A stretch of 64,000 nt of DNA from NCBI GenBank assembly GCA_017451525.1, contig JAFTOD010000004.1, positions 124,001 through 188,000 of the forward strand. Direction: 5' to 3'. Both the position numbers and the translations under genes were made by a program. The stretch comes from Paludibacteraceae bacterium (lineage in GTDB: Bacteria > Bacteroidota > Bacteroidia > Bacteroidales > Paludibacteraceae). The notes under the pieces were generated by a model, which did no database searches, was not told where the DNA came from, and saw only the letters and a list, made by a program, of their open reading frames with translations. Shown one piece after another: positions 9,893 to 19,231 of this stretch. Position 1 is the first letter of the stretch. The number at the start of each line of letters is the position of its first letter.

Positions 9893-10648
9893 TTAGTCTT
9901 TCAGTTTTGCGCAGAGGAACTCGCGGTTGAGGCGAGCGATGTTAGCCAAAGATACTTGTTTTGGGCACTCAGCTGCACATGCACCTGTGTTGGTACAGTT
10001 ACCAAAGCCCAACTCATCCATCTTAGCCACCATTGCCTTAGCACGAGCAGCTGCCTCTACCTTACCTTGTGGCAAGAGAGCCAGTTGGCTTACCTTAGCA
10101 GAAACGAACAACATAGCAGAACCGTTCTTACATGCAGCAGCACAAGCACCGCAACCGATACAACTTGCAGCATCCATTGCCTCGTCAGCGTGAGCCTTAG
10201 GAATTGGAATGGCGTTTGCATCAGGTACACCACCTGTATTAACTGACACGAAACCACCCGCTTGCATAATCTTGTCGTATGCCTCGCGATCCACCATCAA
10301 GTCCTTGATTACAGGGAATGCACGGCTACGCCATGGCTCGATAGTGATAGTCTCGCCATCTTTGAACTTACGCATGTGCAATTGGCAAGTGGTGATAGCA
10401 CTGTCTGGTCCGTGTGGGTGACCGTTGACATACATAGAGCACATACCGCAGATACCCTCGCGGCAGTCGTGGTCGAATGCGATAGGATCTTTGTGCTCGC
10501 TGATGAGTTGCTCGTTGAGGATGTCAATCATCTCCAAGAACGAAGCACCTTGGAAGATGTGTTTGAGTTCGTAGGTCTCGAAATGACCTTCTGCCTTTGG
10601 TCCTGCCTGTCTCCAGACACGCACCTTTATGTCTATATAATTATCCAT
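9893..10648 (-). CDS. sdhB: Succinate dehydrogenase/fumarate reductase iron-sulfur subunit
   Basis: 251 residues, normal for the family. It passes electrons between the flavoprotein and cytochrome b in the inner membrane complex. Ligands for the 2Fe-2S centre are Cys62, Cys67, Cys70 and Cys88. The two further clusters are bound by [11 protein letters not shown] (Cys162/165/168/172) and by Cys217, Cys223 and Cys227 ([12 protein letters not shown]). It is the last gene of sdhCAB, 5 bases after sdhA. In Bacteroidales this complex usually works as a fumarate reductase in anaerobic respiration; the sequence alone does not settle the direction. Confidence 0.95.
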   Translation of the reverse strand: MDNYIDIKVRVWRQAGPKAEGHFETYELKHIFQGASFLEMIDILNEQLISEHKDPIAFDHDCREGICGMCSMYVNGHPHGPDSAITTCQLHMRKFKDGETITIEPWRSRAFPVIKDLMVDREAYDKIMQAGGFVSVNTGGVPDANAIPIPKAHADEAMDAASCIGCGACAAACKNGSAMLFVSAKVSQLALLPQGKVEAAARAKAMVAKMDELGFGNCTNTGACAAECPKQVSLANIARLNREFLCAKLKD

Positions 10649-10653
10649 ATTGC

Positions 10654-12642
10654 TTAGCTCTTATAGTTACGAGTTTTACGTTCGGTGAATTCATAGTCGA
10701 GTGGCTCCTTGATAAGCTCTGGTTCGCTGTCCTCGCCAGTGTATTTCCAGCAAGCTACATAAGAGAACTTATCGTCTTGACGCATTGCCTCGCCCTCTGG
10801 AGTTTGATACTCCTCGCGGAAGTGACCACCGCAAGACTCCTCACGGTTCAAAGCGTCAACTGCCATCAAACGACCAATCTCAATAAAGTCTGCCAAGCGG
10901 AGAGCCTTCTCCAACTCGTTGTTCAATGAGTTAGCCTCACCTGGGATATATACATTGCTCCAGAACTCTTTCTTGATTGCGTCAATCTTCTCAACAGCAG
11001 TCTTCAAGCTCTCAGCTGTACGACCCATACCTACGAAATCCCACATCACAAGACCAAGCTCCTTGTGGATAGAATCCACAGAACGCTTACCTTGGATAGC
11101 CATGAGTTTCTCAATCTTCTCGGTGATACCCTTCTCTGCCTCAGCGAACTCTGGGAGGTCGGTGGACATACGTGGAACGCCGATTTGGTCGCTCAAGTAG
11201 TTTTGGATAGTATAAGGCAATACGAAGTAACCGTCAGCCAAACCTTGCATCAACGCAGAAGCACCGAGGCGGTTAGCACCGTGGTCAGAGAAGTTGGCCT
11301 CACCAATACAGAAGAGACCCTTCACGCTGGTTTGCAACTCATAGTCCACCCAGATACCACCCATAGTATAGTGGATAGCAGGGAAGATCATCATTGGCTC
11401 CTCGTATGGGTTCTCGTCCACGATCTTCTCGTACATTTGGAAGAGGTTACCATACTTTTGCTCTACTACATCCTTGCCAAGGCGTTGGATAGCGTCAGAG
11501 AAATCGAGGAACACAGCAAGACCCGTATTGTTTACACCATAGCCCTTGTCGCAACGCTCTTTAGCAGCGCGAGAAGCCACGTCACGTGGAACGAGGTTAC
11601 CGAAAGCAGGATAACGGCGCTCCAAGTAGTAGTCGCGATCCTCTTCTGGGATGTCTTTACCCTTGATCTCACCGCGTTGGAGGCGTTGAGCGTCTTCAAG
11701 TTTCTTAGGTACCCAGATACGACCATCGTTACGGAGTGACTCTGACATCAAAGTGAGTTTAGATTGGAAGTCACCATGCTTTGGAATACAAGTTGGGTGG
11801 ATTTGTGCGTAGCAAGGGTTAGCGAAGTAAGCACCATGGCGGTACATTTGCATAGCAGCCGAACCGTTAGATGCCATCGCGTTGGTAGAGAGGAAGAAAG
11901 CATTACCATAACCACCAGTAGCTACAACCACAGCGTGACCGAAATAACGCTCGATGCGGCCAGTAACAAGGTTACGAGCGATGATACCACGAGCGCGGTT
12001 CTCGCCGTTCTCGTCCTTGATCATAACTACATCCAACATCTCGTGACGGTTGTACATCTTCACTTTGCCCTTACCGATTTGGCGGCTGAGTGCAGAGTAA
12101 GCACCGAGGAGGAGCTGTTGACCTGTTTGACCCTTAGCATAGAAAGTACGAGATACTTGCGCACCACCGAAAGAACGGTTGTCGAGCAAGCCGCCGTATT
12201 CGCGAGCGAAAGGAACACCTTGAGCCACACATTGGTCGATGATGCTGTTGCTCACCTCAGCAAGACGGTACACGTTTGCCTCACGAGCACGGTAGTCACC
12301 ACCCTTGATTGTGTCGTAGAAGAGGCGATAAACAGAGTCGCCATCGTTTTGGTAGTTCTTAGCCGCGTTGATACCACCTTGTGCAGCGATAGAGTGTGCA
12401 CGACGTGGAGAGTCTTGGATACAGAAGTTGAGGACGTTGAAGCCCATCTCTGCGAGAGAAGCCGCAGCAGATGCACCAGCCAAACCAGTACCAACTACGA
12501 TCACGTCAAGACGACGTTTGTTGGCAGGGTTGACCAACTTCTGATGGTCTTTGTAATTGGTCCATTTCTTCTCGAGTGGACCAGCAGGGATCTTCGCCAT
12601 TTCAGGCGTAATAACCTGCGCAGTTGCTTTTTTTGTTGCCAT
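10654..12642 (-). CDS. sdhA: Succinate dehydrogenase/fumarate reductase flavoprotein subunit
   Basis: 662 residues. FAD dinucleotide-binding motif [10 protein letters not shown] at about 49-58. His83 in AHSIAAQGG is at the position of the covalently flavinylated histidine of the family. The substrate-site segment QIHPTCIP follows mid-protein. It catalyses interconversion of succinate and fumarate at the cytoplasmic face. It sits between sdhC and sdhB but is separated from sdhC by an unusual repeat-filled spacer (12643-12836). Long antisense open frames over this gene are codon-usage shadows. Confidence 0.96.
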   Translation of the reverse strand: MATKKATAQVITPEMAKIPAGPLEKKWTNYKDHQKLVNPANKRRLDVIVVGTGLAGASAAASLAEMGFNVLNFCIQDSPRRAHSIAAQGGINAAKNYQNDGDSVYRLFYDTIKGGDYRAREANVYRLAEVSNSIIDQCVAQGVPFAREYGGLLDNRSFGGAQVSRTFYAKGQTGQQLLLGAYSALSRQIGKGKVKMYNRHEMLDVVMIKDENGENRARGIIARNLVTGRIERYFGHAVVVATGGYGNAFFLSTNAMASNGSAAMQMYRHGAYFANPCYAQIHPTCIPKHGDFQSKLTLMSESLRNDGRIWVPKKLEDAQRLQRGEIKGKDIPEEDRDYYLERRYPAFGNLVPRDVASRAAKERCDKGYGVNNTGLAVFLDFSDAIQRLGKDVVEQKYGNLFQMYEKIVDENPYEEPMMIFPAIHYTMGGIWVDYELQTSVKGLFCIGEANFSDHGANRLGASALMQGLADGYFVLPYTIQNYLSDQIGVPRMSTDLPEFAEAEKGITEKIEKLMAIQGKRSVDSIHKELGLVMWDFVGMGRTAESLKTAVEKIDAIKKEFWSNVYIPGEANSLNNELEKALRLADFIEIGRLMAVDALNREESCGGHFREEYQTPEGEAMRQDDKFSYVACWKYTGEDSEPELIKEPLDYEFTERKTRNYKS

Positions 12643-12690
12643 ATGTTTTTGAATTTTTTATGCAAAAAAATGTTATTGGTTCGCCTGTCG

Positions 12691-12831
12691 GCTCACGAAA
12701 ATGATTCGCTTTGCTCATGAAAATGGTTCGCTTTGCTCACGAAATTAGTTTATTCGCATACTTTTACGTCGAAGACCATTTTCGCTTTAGCCATTTTCGC
12801 GGCTATGCCGCCATGTTCGTGCCGAAGGCAC
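12691..12831. repeat. 22-bp direct repeats and two triloop palindromes between sdhC and sdhA
   Basis: Units starting GCTCACGAAAATG (12691) and GCTCATGAAAATG (12713) are 22 bases long, each ending TTCGCTTT; a partial third copy starts at 12735. Further on are GCGGC-TAT-GCCGC (12799-12811) and GTGCC-GAA-GGCAC (12819-12831). All of this would lie inside the sdhCAB message. Confidence 0.85.
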
Positions 12832-12836
12832 TTATT

Positions 12837-13562
12837 TTATACGCAGAGCATGCCGATACCGTAGCCAAGATAGTAGAGAACTACGATAGCGAAGAGACCT
12901 GCAACCAAAGTTGCTACTACAGCGCTAATCACTTTCACGCGCTTCATCCATACGAGGTTGTTAAAGCCCATTGTGTGAAGAGCAGACCATACGCCATGAC
13001 GGAGGTGGAACCACAAAGCGGTCAACCATACGAGGTACAATACGCAGTACACTTGACCCCAGATAGGAGTAGTGAACAACGCTTTTACCATACCTGCACC
13101 ATCAGTTGGAGCATAAACAGTACCAAAAGTAGCTACTGCAAAGTCCTCAGCACCGCACATGTGCATAATCTCAGTAAACTGCATCTTGAACCAGAAGTTA
13201 GCCAAGTGAAGAACGATGAAACCAATCACCACGAAGCCAAGAACGAGCATGTTCTCCGACTCCCACTCAACGCCTTCGCGCTTAGCAGTAACCGCATAGC
13301 GGTCTTTACCGCGAGCCATACGGTTTTGGATTGTCAGATAGATAGCATAGAGGAAGTGAATGAGCACGAGTGCGCCCAAGCCCAATGTTGCTACCAATGC
13401 ATACCAATTTGCGCCCAAAACGGAGCAAATCCAGTTGTAAGCCTCCTCCGAGAACACCAAAGCCAAGTTCATGCAGCCATGGAAAAGCAGGAAGAAGACC
13501 AAGCCCAAGCCCGAAATACTCATAACGAGCTTACGACCAATAGATGAATCTTTTAACCACAT
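12837..13562 (-). CDS. sdhC: Succinate dehydrogenase cytochrome b558 subunit
   Basis: 241 residues with five hydrophobic segments, matching the single-subunit b558-type membrane anchor (SdhC/FrdC family of Bacteroidota and Firmicutes) rather than the separate C and D anchors of proteobacteria. Conserved histidines that could bind haem occur in the membrane segments (LLFHGCMNLA near the N-terminus, VLIHFLYA, IVLHLANFWF, LWFHLRHGVW). It carries electrons to or from menaquinone. First gene of the operon, with a good promoter directly upstream. Confidence 0.93.
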   Translation of the reverse strand: MWLKDSSIGRKLVMSISGLGLVFFLLFHGCMNLALVFSEEAYNWICSVLGANWYALVATLGLGALVLIHFLYAIYLTIQNRMARGKDRYAVTAKREGVEWESENMLVLGFVVIGFIVLHLANFWFKMQFTEIMHMCGAEDFAVATFGTVYAPTDGAGMVKALFTTPIWGQVYCVLYLVWLTALWFHLRHGVWSALHTMGFNNLVWMKRVKVISAVVATLVAGLFAIVVLYYLGYGIGMLCV

Positions 13563-13660
13563 AAGTTTTTTAGTTTATTAATTTATTAGTTGATTTGTTT
13601 ATATGCAATTTATTGTTACTAAGTTTTTAATGCATAGAAATATGCACACCTATCAGCGTG

Positions 13661-13691
13661 CAAAGTTACAAAAAATATTTCACTCTACCAA
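13661..13691 (-). promoter_or_regulatory. Promoter of sdhCAB
   Basis: Minus-strand -33 TTG at 13691-13689 and -7 TAACTTTG at 13668-13661, with 20 bases between. The leader to the sdhC ATG is close to 95 bases. Confidence 0.75.
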
Positions 13692-13791
13692 ATTTATTGT
13701 TAAAATGTGTTGTAGAATATAAAAAACATGTATTATATTCCTAAATTAACAATTCGTCTACTGAAAAATACTATTTTCTTGAATATAGATA

Positions 13792-13822
13792 TTGTGTATG
13801 TCAAAAAAAAATAGTAATTTTG
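13792..13822 (+). promoter_or_regulatory. Promoter of the YfhO-like gene
   Basis: -33 TTG at 13792-13794 and -7 TAATTTTG at 13815-13822, with 20 bases between. The start codon is 28 bases downstream of the -7 box. Confidence 0.75.
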
Positions 13823-13850
13823 CGCACAAAATTGCTAAAACGTAAACGAT

Positions 13851-16448
13851 ATGAATATGAAAATAGATTGGAAGAAACTGGTGCCCTATGCCGTGGCTAT
13901 TGTGGCATTTGTGGCGATAGCAATGATTTATTGTGCACCTCTGCTGGAGGGTAAAGTGCTAGTGCAAGGTGATGTCAACAACTGGAAAGGTGCTGCACAA
14001 GAGGCACTGGAATACAAAGCCAAGACGGGTAACGCTACATCTTGGACCAACTCCATGTTTGGTGGTATGCCTACCTACCAAATCACAGGTAGTTTGCCAT
14101 CAAGTAAATTTCGTCAAGTAATATCGGATGCATTGCATCTCGGATTCCAAGACAGCAATCCCTTTGGACTAGTGTTTGCCTATTTTGTAGGCTTCTTCAT
14201 CATGCTGCTTTGTTTTGGCGTCAATCCTTGGTTGAGTCTCATAGGTGCTCTGGCAATGGGATTGAGTAGCTACTTCTTTATCATCATTCCTGCTGGACAC
14301 GTTACCAAAGCAATAGCTATCAGCTACTTAGCACCTATCATAGGCGGATTCCACCTGATTATGCAGCGTAAGTATTGGGTGGGCGCTCCGTTAATCATAT
14401 TTTATGGTTTTCTGGGTATTGCTTCACACGCGCAGATGACCTATTATATATTCTTATTGATAGGTGTGATGGCATGTGCTGAACTCTATATCCATATCCG
14501 CGAGAAACGTTGGAAAGATTTGGGCATATCAGTTGGCGTTCTTGCTATCAGTTTGCTTCTAGTGTTTGGCACAAAATGGAGTTGGTTTGAGATGAATCAG
14601 TCTTATCTCAAAGAGACTATGCGTGGCGGACATTCAGAACTAACATCTAACAGCGATAGCGGTCCAACTTCTAACAGCAATAGCGGTCTTAGTCTTGACT
14701 ACGCTACCGCATGGAGCTATGGTGTGGATGAGACAATGACCTTCCTTATTCCTAACTGGGAAGGTGGTGCGAGTGGCTATAATGTGGGCGAGAAGTCGCA
14801 ACTTTGCGAGACAATGAAGGATAATGGCGTGCCTAAACGCTCTGCCGAGCAGTTCTGCCGACAAGTGCCTACCTATCGTGGAGAGAAGGCCTTTACCAGT
14901 GGCCCTGTGTATATGGGAGCGATTATCTGCTTCTTGTTTGTACTGGGCTTGCTGATTGTGCCAGGACCATACAAATGGGCACTATTGGTGGCTACACTCT
15001 TCTCTGTGGCGTTGGCGTGGGGAAGAAACATGATGTGGCTCACGGAATTGTTCTTCAACTATTTCCCAATGTACAACAAGTTCCGCGCAGTGGAGAGTAT
15101 CCTCGTAGTGGCAGAGATTACGATGCCGTTGCTGGGTATTTTGGCTCTGCAGCAGATTGTGGATAAAAAGATAGCATGGGAGAAACTGCGTGTAAATATG
15201 TTCATCGCTGGCGGTGTGACTGCGGGCTTGTGCCTCTTCTTTGCATTGTTTGCAAGCGTGGTGGATGTTACCAGCAGTTATGATGCACAATGGGTGAACC
15301 AAGTGCCTGCATGGCTGCGCGATGCTATCTTCGATGAGCGTACTGCTATGATCAAAGCCGATGCATGGCGTTCGTTTATCTTCATCGCTTTGGGCTTTGC
15401 AGTGGTATATTGGTATGCTTGGAAGTTAAATACCCAGCCTCTCGCCTCATCGCCTTATCGCCTTATCGCCTTTTATGGTGCATTAGCAGTATTAGTACTC
15501 GCAGACATGTTGCCTGTTAATAAGCGTTTCTTTGGCAATGACCATTTCGTAAAAGCTAAAGATGCGGATGCGTATTTTGCTATGCAGCCATACGAGCAAC
15601 AGATTCTGCAAGATGAATCGTATTATCGTGTGTTGAACTTGGCTACTAATACGTTCAATGATGCGCGCACAAGCTACCGACTGAAGTCTATTGGTGGTTA
15701 TTCCGCAGCCAAACTGCGCCGTTATCAGGACTTGATTGATGAGCATATCTCCAAAGAGATGAATCCATTGATGCAAACAGTGATGCGCACACAAGGTTTT
15801 ATGCTACCTGATGAGAACGAAGGCAAAGATTTCCCTGTTCTGAATATGCTCAATATGAAGTATGCGGTGGTGCCATTGCAAGGTGGAAAACAAGCCCCCG
15901 TGCAGAATCCATATGCTATGGGCAACTGTTGGTTTGTGGATGAGGTGATTTTGGTGGATACGCCAGACGAGGAGTGCGCTTTGCTTAGCGAGATTGACTT
16001 GCACAAGCAAGCTGTAGCCGATAAGAAATTCGCTGAAGCATTGGATATTACCAAGCCCGAAGTAACACCATTGATGGCGTTTGATGAGAGCCGTATCGAA
16101 TTAACTTCGTATGCACCGAACTGCCTCCAATATGAGTCAATGAACGAGCGCAACCAAGTGGCAGTGTTCTCAGAGATCTATTATCCATACGATTGGCACT
16201 TGTATATTGTAAATGCAAATGGCGAAAAGATGGAATTGCCATTGGCTCGCGTGAACTATACGCTGCGTGCTGCGGTAATTCCTGCTGGTCACCATCAACT
16301 CCTCATGGAGTTCCGCCCACATGCTATGCAAACGGATAAATGGTGTATGGCAATATCTATTATGATTCTGATATTATGCCTAATAGGCTTCGGGTTACGT
16401 TGGCGCGGAAGGAAATCAATTTGTTCCCTTTTTGAGGTTGCAAAATAA
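13851..16448 (+). CDS. YfhO-family integral membrane protein
   Basis: 865 residues with about a dozen hydrophobic segments, a large extracytoplasmic C-terminal region and a final membrane helix, as in the YfhO family (GT-C-like membrane proteins thought to act in cell-surface glycosylation). The family landmark FGGMPTYQI lies near residue 64. Two stretches look like in-frame repeat insertions: residues about 264-283 (TSNSDSGPTSNSNSG) and about 528-541 (built from GCCTTATC units). The gene's last 89 bases overlap the 3' end of the convergent GT2 gene. The family call is good; the exact substrate is unknown. Confidence 0.85.
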   Translation: MNMKIDWKKLVPYAVAIVAFVAIAMIYCAPLLEGKVLVQGDVNNWKGAAQEALEYKAKTGNATSWTNSMFGGMPTYQITGSLPSSKFRQVISDALHLGFQDSNPFGLVFAYFVGFFIMLLCFGVNPWLSLIGALAMGLSSYFFIIIPAGHVTKAIAISYLAPIIGGFHLIMQRKYWVGAPLIIFYGFLGIASHAQMTYYIFLLIGVMACAELYIHIREKRWKDLGISVGVLAISLLLVFGTKWSWFEMNQSYLKETMRGGHSELTSNSDSGPTSNSNSGLSLDYATAWSYGVDETMTFLIPNWEGGASGYNVGEKSQLCETMKDNGVPKRSAEQFCRQVPTYRGEKAFTSGPVYMGAIICFLFVLGLLIVPGPYKWALLVATLFSVALAWGRNMMWLTELFFNYFPMYNKFRAVESILVVAEITMPLLGILALQQIVDKKIAWEKLRVNMFIAGGVTAGLCLFFALFASVVDVTSSYDAQWVNQVPAWLRDAIFDERTAMIKADAWRSFIFIALGFAVVYWYAWKLNTQPLASSPYRLIAFYGALAVLVLADMLPVNKRFFGNDHFVKAKDADAYFAMQPYEQQILQDESYYRVLNLATNTFNDARTSYRLKSIGGYSAAKLRRYQDLIDEHISKEMNPLMQTVMRTQGFMLPDENEGKDFPVLNMLNMKYAVVPLQGGKQAPVQNPYAMGNCWFVDEVILVDTPDEECALLSEIDLHKQAVADKKFAEALDITKPEVTPLMAFDESRIELTSYAPNCLQYESMNERNQVAVFSEIYYPYDWHLYIVNANGEKMELPLARVNYTLRAAVIPAGHHQLLMEFRPHAMQTDKWCMAISIMILILCLIGFGLRWRGRKSICSLFEVAK
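14640..14697. repeat. In-frame repeat insertion in the YfhO-like gene
   Basis: Two copies of a unit of about 24 bases, CTAACAGCnATAGCGGTC with variants, encode a Ser/Asn/Thr/Gly-rich run. The same words (CTAACAGC, AGCGGTC) recur inside uvrA at 33960-34014 and, in reverse, in the cmk-ispH spacer near 31180. Confidence 0.7.
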
Positions 16449-17277
16449 GCAGGAAATAGAACCATAGCACAATCGTTCCACCCCATTTGATACCTTCTTT
16501 CAAAAGGCGAGTAGCGTATTTAGATTTCGAAATTGCGAGTGTCCGTTGACGCTCGCTTTTTCCCATCTGTAGCGTGAGTCTATCAAAGTAATCTTGCTCT
16601 AATTTCTTTTGTGGAATGATATGGTGCAAAATCATTTGGGGCAAATAGATAGGTCGCCAACCTTTGGCGCGCATTTTATCAAAGATATCTTTCTCCTCTG
16701 CTCCCATTAAACTATCTCCCTTGCGACCGAGATTGGTATTGAAAAGCCCTACTTCTCTGAAGACTTGAGCTCGATATGCAGCATTCCCACCTCCTGGATA
16801 ACGTTCCCCCGGATAGACGCGTTCTTTATCTCCAAAATACATGTAGGCAGTCAGCAATTCTTTGGTCCAATGGCTCATCCATTTAGGTTCATCCGTTTCG
16901 TAGAGCGGTATGATAGGACCACCACAAGCCATGCAATTGTGGTTGCTATCCATGTGTTCTATGATAGTTCGTAGATACCATATGTCAACTATTGCATCAT
17001 CATCTATATATACCAGAATATTTCCTTTCGCCTCTTTGATACCCTTATTGCGAGCAGCAGAAAGCCCTTGCTCAGGTTCAATAGTATAGCGAAACATTAC
17101 ATCTGAATGATCGTTAGCAAAATTACTGCAAATCTCGCGGGTGTTATCCGTACAATTGTTGTCCACCAAAAGAATCTCGTACTCTTGTTTTGGTACATCA
17201 TTCGCGACAATACTTTCTAAAAGTGGACGGATATATTTCGCGCGGTTGTATGTACAAATAATGATAGATAGTTTCAT
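16360..17277 (-). CDS. Glycosyltransferase family 2
   Basis: 305 residues. GT-A fold N-terminus (LSIIICTYNRA at 3-13), aspartates for nucleotide binding in VDNNCTDN and the metal-binding DDD at 92-94 (YIDDDAIVD), then the acceptor-side AARNKG and GAEEKDIFDKM segments. One hydrophobic segment near the C-terminus (TIVLWFYFLLIL) suggests membrane association. Last gene of the glycan operon; its start overlaps the preceding GT4 gene by ATGA. It would add a sugar to the lipid-linked or LPS-type glycan built by this locus. Confidence 0.88.
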   Translation of the reverse strand: MKLSIIICTYNRAKYIRPLLESIVANDVPKQEYEILLVDNNCTDNTREICSNFANDHSDVMFRYTIEPEQGLSAARNKGIKEAKGNILVYIDDDAIVDIWYLRTIIEHMDSNHNCMACGGPIIPLYETDEPKWMSHWTKELLTAYMYFGDKERVYPGERYPGGGNAAYRAQVFREVGLFNTNLGRKGDSLMGAEEKDIFDKMRAKGWRPIYLPQMILHHIIPQKKLEQDYFDRLTLQMGKSERQRTLAISKSKYATRLLKEGIKWGGTIVLWFYFLLILQPQKGNKLISFRANVTRSLLGIISES

Positions 17278-18446
17278 AGTGATTGTAATAAATTATTCCA
17301 AAGAGTTGCTACATTTTCGACAGAGAAACGGAGACTTGACTCAGCACATTGAATACTCATGTCTTTGCGGAGTTGTTCTTCTAACATCAGATGCTTTAAT
17401 TTTTCTACAAATGCTTCTCTATCGTTGTTCTTTACCAGAATTCCACTTTCTCCATCTGTTACCAATTCATGTGCGGTGGGAAAACTATCATACACAACAG
17501 GAACACATCCACATTGCTGTGCTTCTAGAGTAGTCATAGAAAATCCTTCGCATGCAGATGTTACTAAAAAAATGCTTGCTTGTTGGTAATAGGGTAATGG
17601 TTTTTGTTGTCCCTCAAAAATGACGTTTGTGAGTTTTTTGTTCTTTACAAAGTCTTTATAGAAAGGCGCATCAATACCATCACCAACTATGCGCAACACC
17701 CAATCGCAGAAGCGATGGTCTTTTTGAAGGTCTGTCCAAATGTAGAGAATTTCGCTAATGCGCTTGTGCCAATCATCCAATCTTGCTACTACCAACACTT
17801 CCTTGTTTCGGTGTTTGTCATGCGGTATTTCTATCTTGTCAAAAGAGCAGGCATTGGGAATAGCGACAAAGTCGCTTGATCTCCCACGTGCAATGGACTG
17901 ATAGTTTTCAATCGCTTCTTTGGATAGAACTACAATTTTGCGAGCATTCTCGTAAGGGCGAGCATACTTAGGACGCAGTTTTTTGAGGAAATACGGCTTT
18001 GGGAGCACCATCATAGCTAATTGCAATATGGCTTGCTTCAATGTCCAACGTGTATCAATGTTGTGACTTAATCTATATGTGATAATATTCCATCGAAGTG
18101 GAACGATTTCAAATGCAGGGGCACCATGAAAAACATTGACTATTTTTATAGATGGTAGTAATGGAACGCAGTCGAAAATATCTTGTGCTAAAGTGCAAGG
18201 TGCTTGCACAATGACAATGCCTCCTCCGATACGATTGATCCATGAGCAGAAATCTTCTTTGTTCTGCCAAAGATGCGTTTCTACAAAGGCTGGTGCAGGC
18301 GTAATTTGTTGGGTTGGAGTTGCATAAACAGAATAGCATACGTGCCCAAACTGTTGGCTAAGTGCTTCAGCCATGACATAGGAAATTCGTGCTATTCCAC
18401 CTGATAGCGGATTGACGTAATTATCTGTAACATAGATTAGGTTCAT
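17274..18446 (-). CDS. Glycosyltransferase family 4 (GT-B)
   Basis: 390 residues. The N-terminal GT-B half begins with an IYVTDNYVNPLSGGIAR segment typical of GT4 enzymes, and the C-terminal half has the donor-site pattern (ACEGFSMTTLEAQQCGCVPVV, then GESGILV). It overlaps licD upstream and the GT2 gene downstream by ATGA, so it is part of one transcript. The donor and acceptor cannot be read from the sequence. Confidence 0.88.
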   Translation of the reverse strand: MNLIYVTDNYVNPLSGGIARISYVMAEALSQQFGHVCYSVYATPTQQITPAPAFVETHLWQNKEDFCSWINRIGGGIVIVQAPCTLAQDIFDCVPLLPSIKIVNVFHGAPAFEIVPLRWNIITYRLSHNIDTRWTLKQAILQLAMMVLPKPYFLKKLRPKYARPYENARKIVVLSKEAIENYQSIARGRSSDFVAIPNACSFDKIEIPHDKHRNKEVLVVARLDDWHKRISEILYIWTDLQKDHRFCDWVLRIVGDGIDAPFYKDFVKNKKLTNVIFEGQQKPLPYYQQASIFLVTSACEGFSMTTLEAQQCGCVPVVYDSFPTAHELVTDGESGILVKNNDREAFVEKLKHLMLEEQLRKDMSIQCAESSLRFSVENVATLWNNLLQSL

Positions 18447-19231
18447 CGCTCGCTATAAAACTCTATTTTTGAACTATGTACTCTACGTTTATCTTCTGCT
18501 GGTATTTGCATATAGTCACCAAAAAGGGCTGTAAGCACGGCATCAGGATTATTAGGTACGCATACTTGAAATCCCTCAAAAGACATACGCTTAATAGGAT
18601 AGTAATCTTTTTTAGAAAAACCATTGTAGGCGTACCATCCATATACGTGCGCTAATTGGTCTATGTGGCGGAACTTATTGATAAAGCGTGTTAGAACGGT
18701 GAGTCCCCATGCAAAGGGAAGAACAATCCATGAAAGTATGGTATCTTTGGTGTCTGCATAATGGTGGATACCACGCAAACAGTGTCCGTACCAATAATCC
18801 AATTTTGCTTTCCACGCTAGATTGGGGATTTCTTCGATAGGAATAATGTCAATGAATATCCCTTTTTCTTTGAGTTTATCAGTACAAGGTTCTTCATACA
18901 TATATGAATCTTTTTCTCGCACTTTGGCTATGAGGGTGGGATAGTATGGATCCGTAAAATAGTCTTGATAAACCAAATGAGATGGGAGTTCGCGGGGGAG
19001 AATCTTGCGCAGTTTTGTTAAGTCTTCTCTTGTTACATTGATATCAATATCATCGTCCCATGGGATAAAACCACCATGTCTAACAGCTCCTAATAGTGTA
19101 CCACCATCAAGTGTGTATTGGATACCATGTTTGGTACATATATCATCTACCACTTTAAGTATCTCCAACATACGCAGTTGCGCTCTGCGAAGTGTGGAAC
19201 CTTCGGGATTATAGTGTGATAAATCTTCCAT
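18443..19231 (-). CDS. LicD-family phosphotransferase
   Basis: 262 residues. Family signature at residues 42-63: DGGTLLGAVRHGG, then IPWDDDIDI. LicD proteins move a phospho-alcohol (phosphocholine, or phospho-alditols in the FKTN/FKRP relatives) from a CDP carrier onto a glycan. The two CDP-forming enzymes immediately upstream (19232-21393) fit that role. It starts one base after the fusion gene's stop codon and overlaps the GT4 downstream. Confidence 0.9.
   Translation of the reverse strand: MEDLSHYNPEGSTLRRAQLRMLEILKVVDDICTKHGIQYTLDGGTLLGAVRHGGFIPWDDDIDINVTREDLTKLRKILPRELPSHLVYQDYFTDPYYPTLIAKVREKDSYMYEEPCTDKLKEKGIFIDIIPIEEIPNLAWKAKLDYWYGHCLRGIHHYADTKDTILSWIVLPFAWGLTVLTRFINKFRHIDQLAHVYGWYAYNGFSKKDYYPIKRMSFEGFQVCVPNNPDAVLTALFGDYMQIPAEDKRRVHSSKIEFYSER

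Noticed and set aside
11764-13547. Long plus-strand open frames (318 and 278 codons) opposite sdhA and sdhC
   Set aside because: They are antisense shadows of strongly conserved genes and have low-complexity Thr/Val/Ser-rich translations with no motifs.
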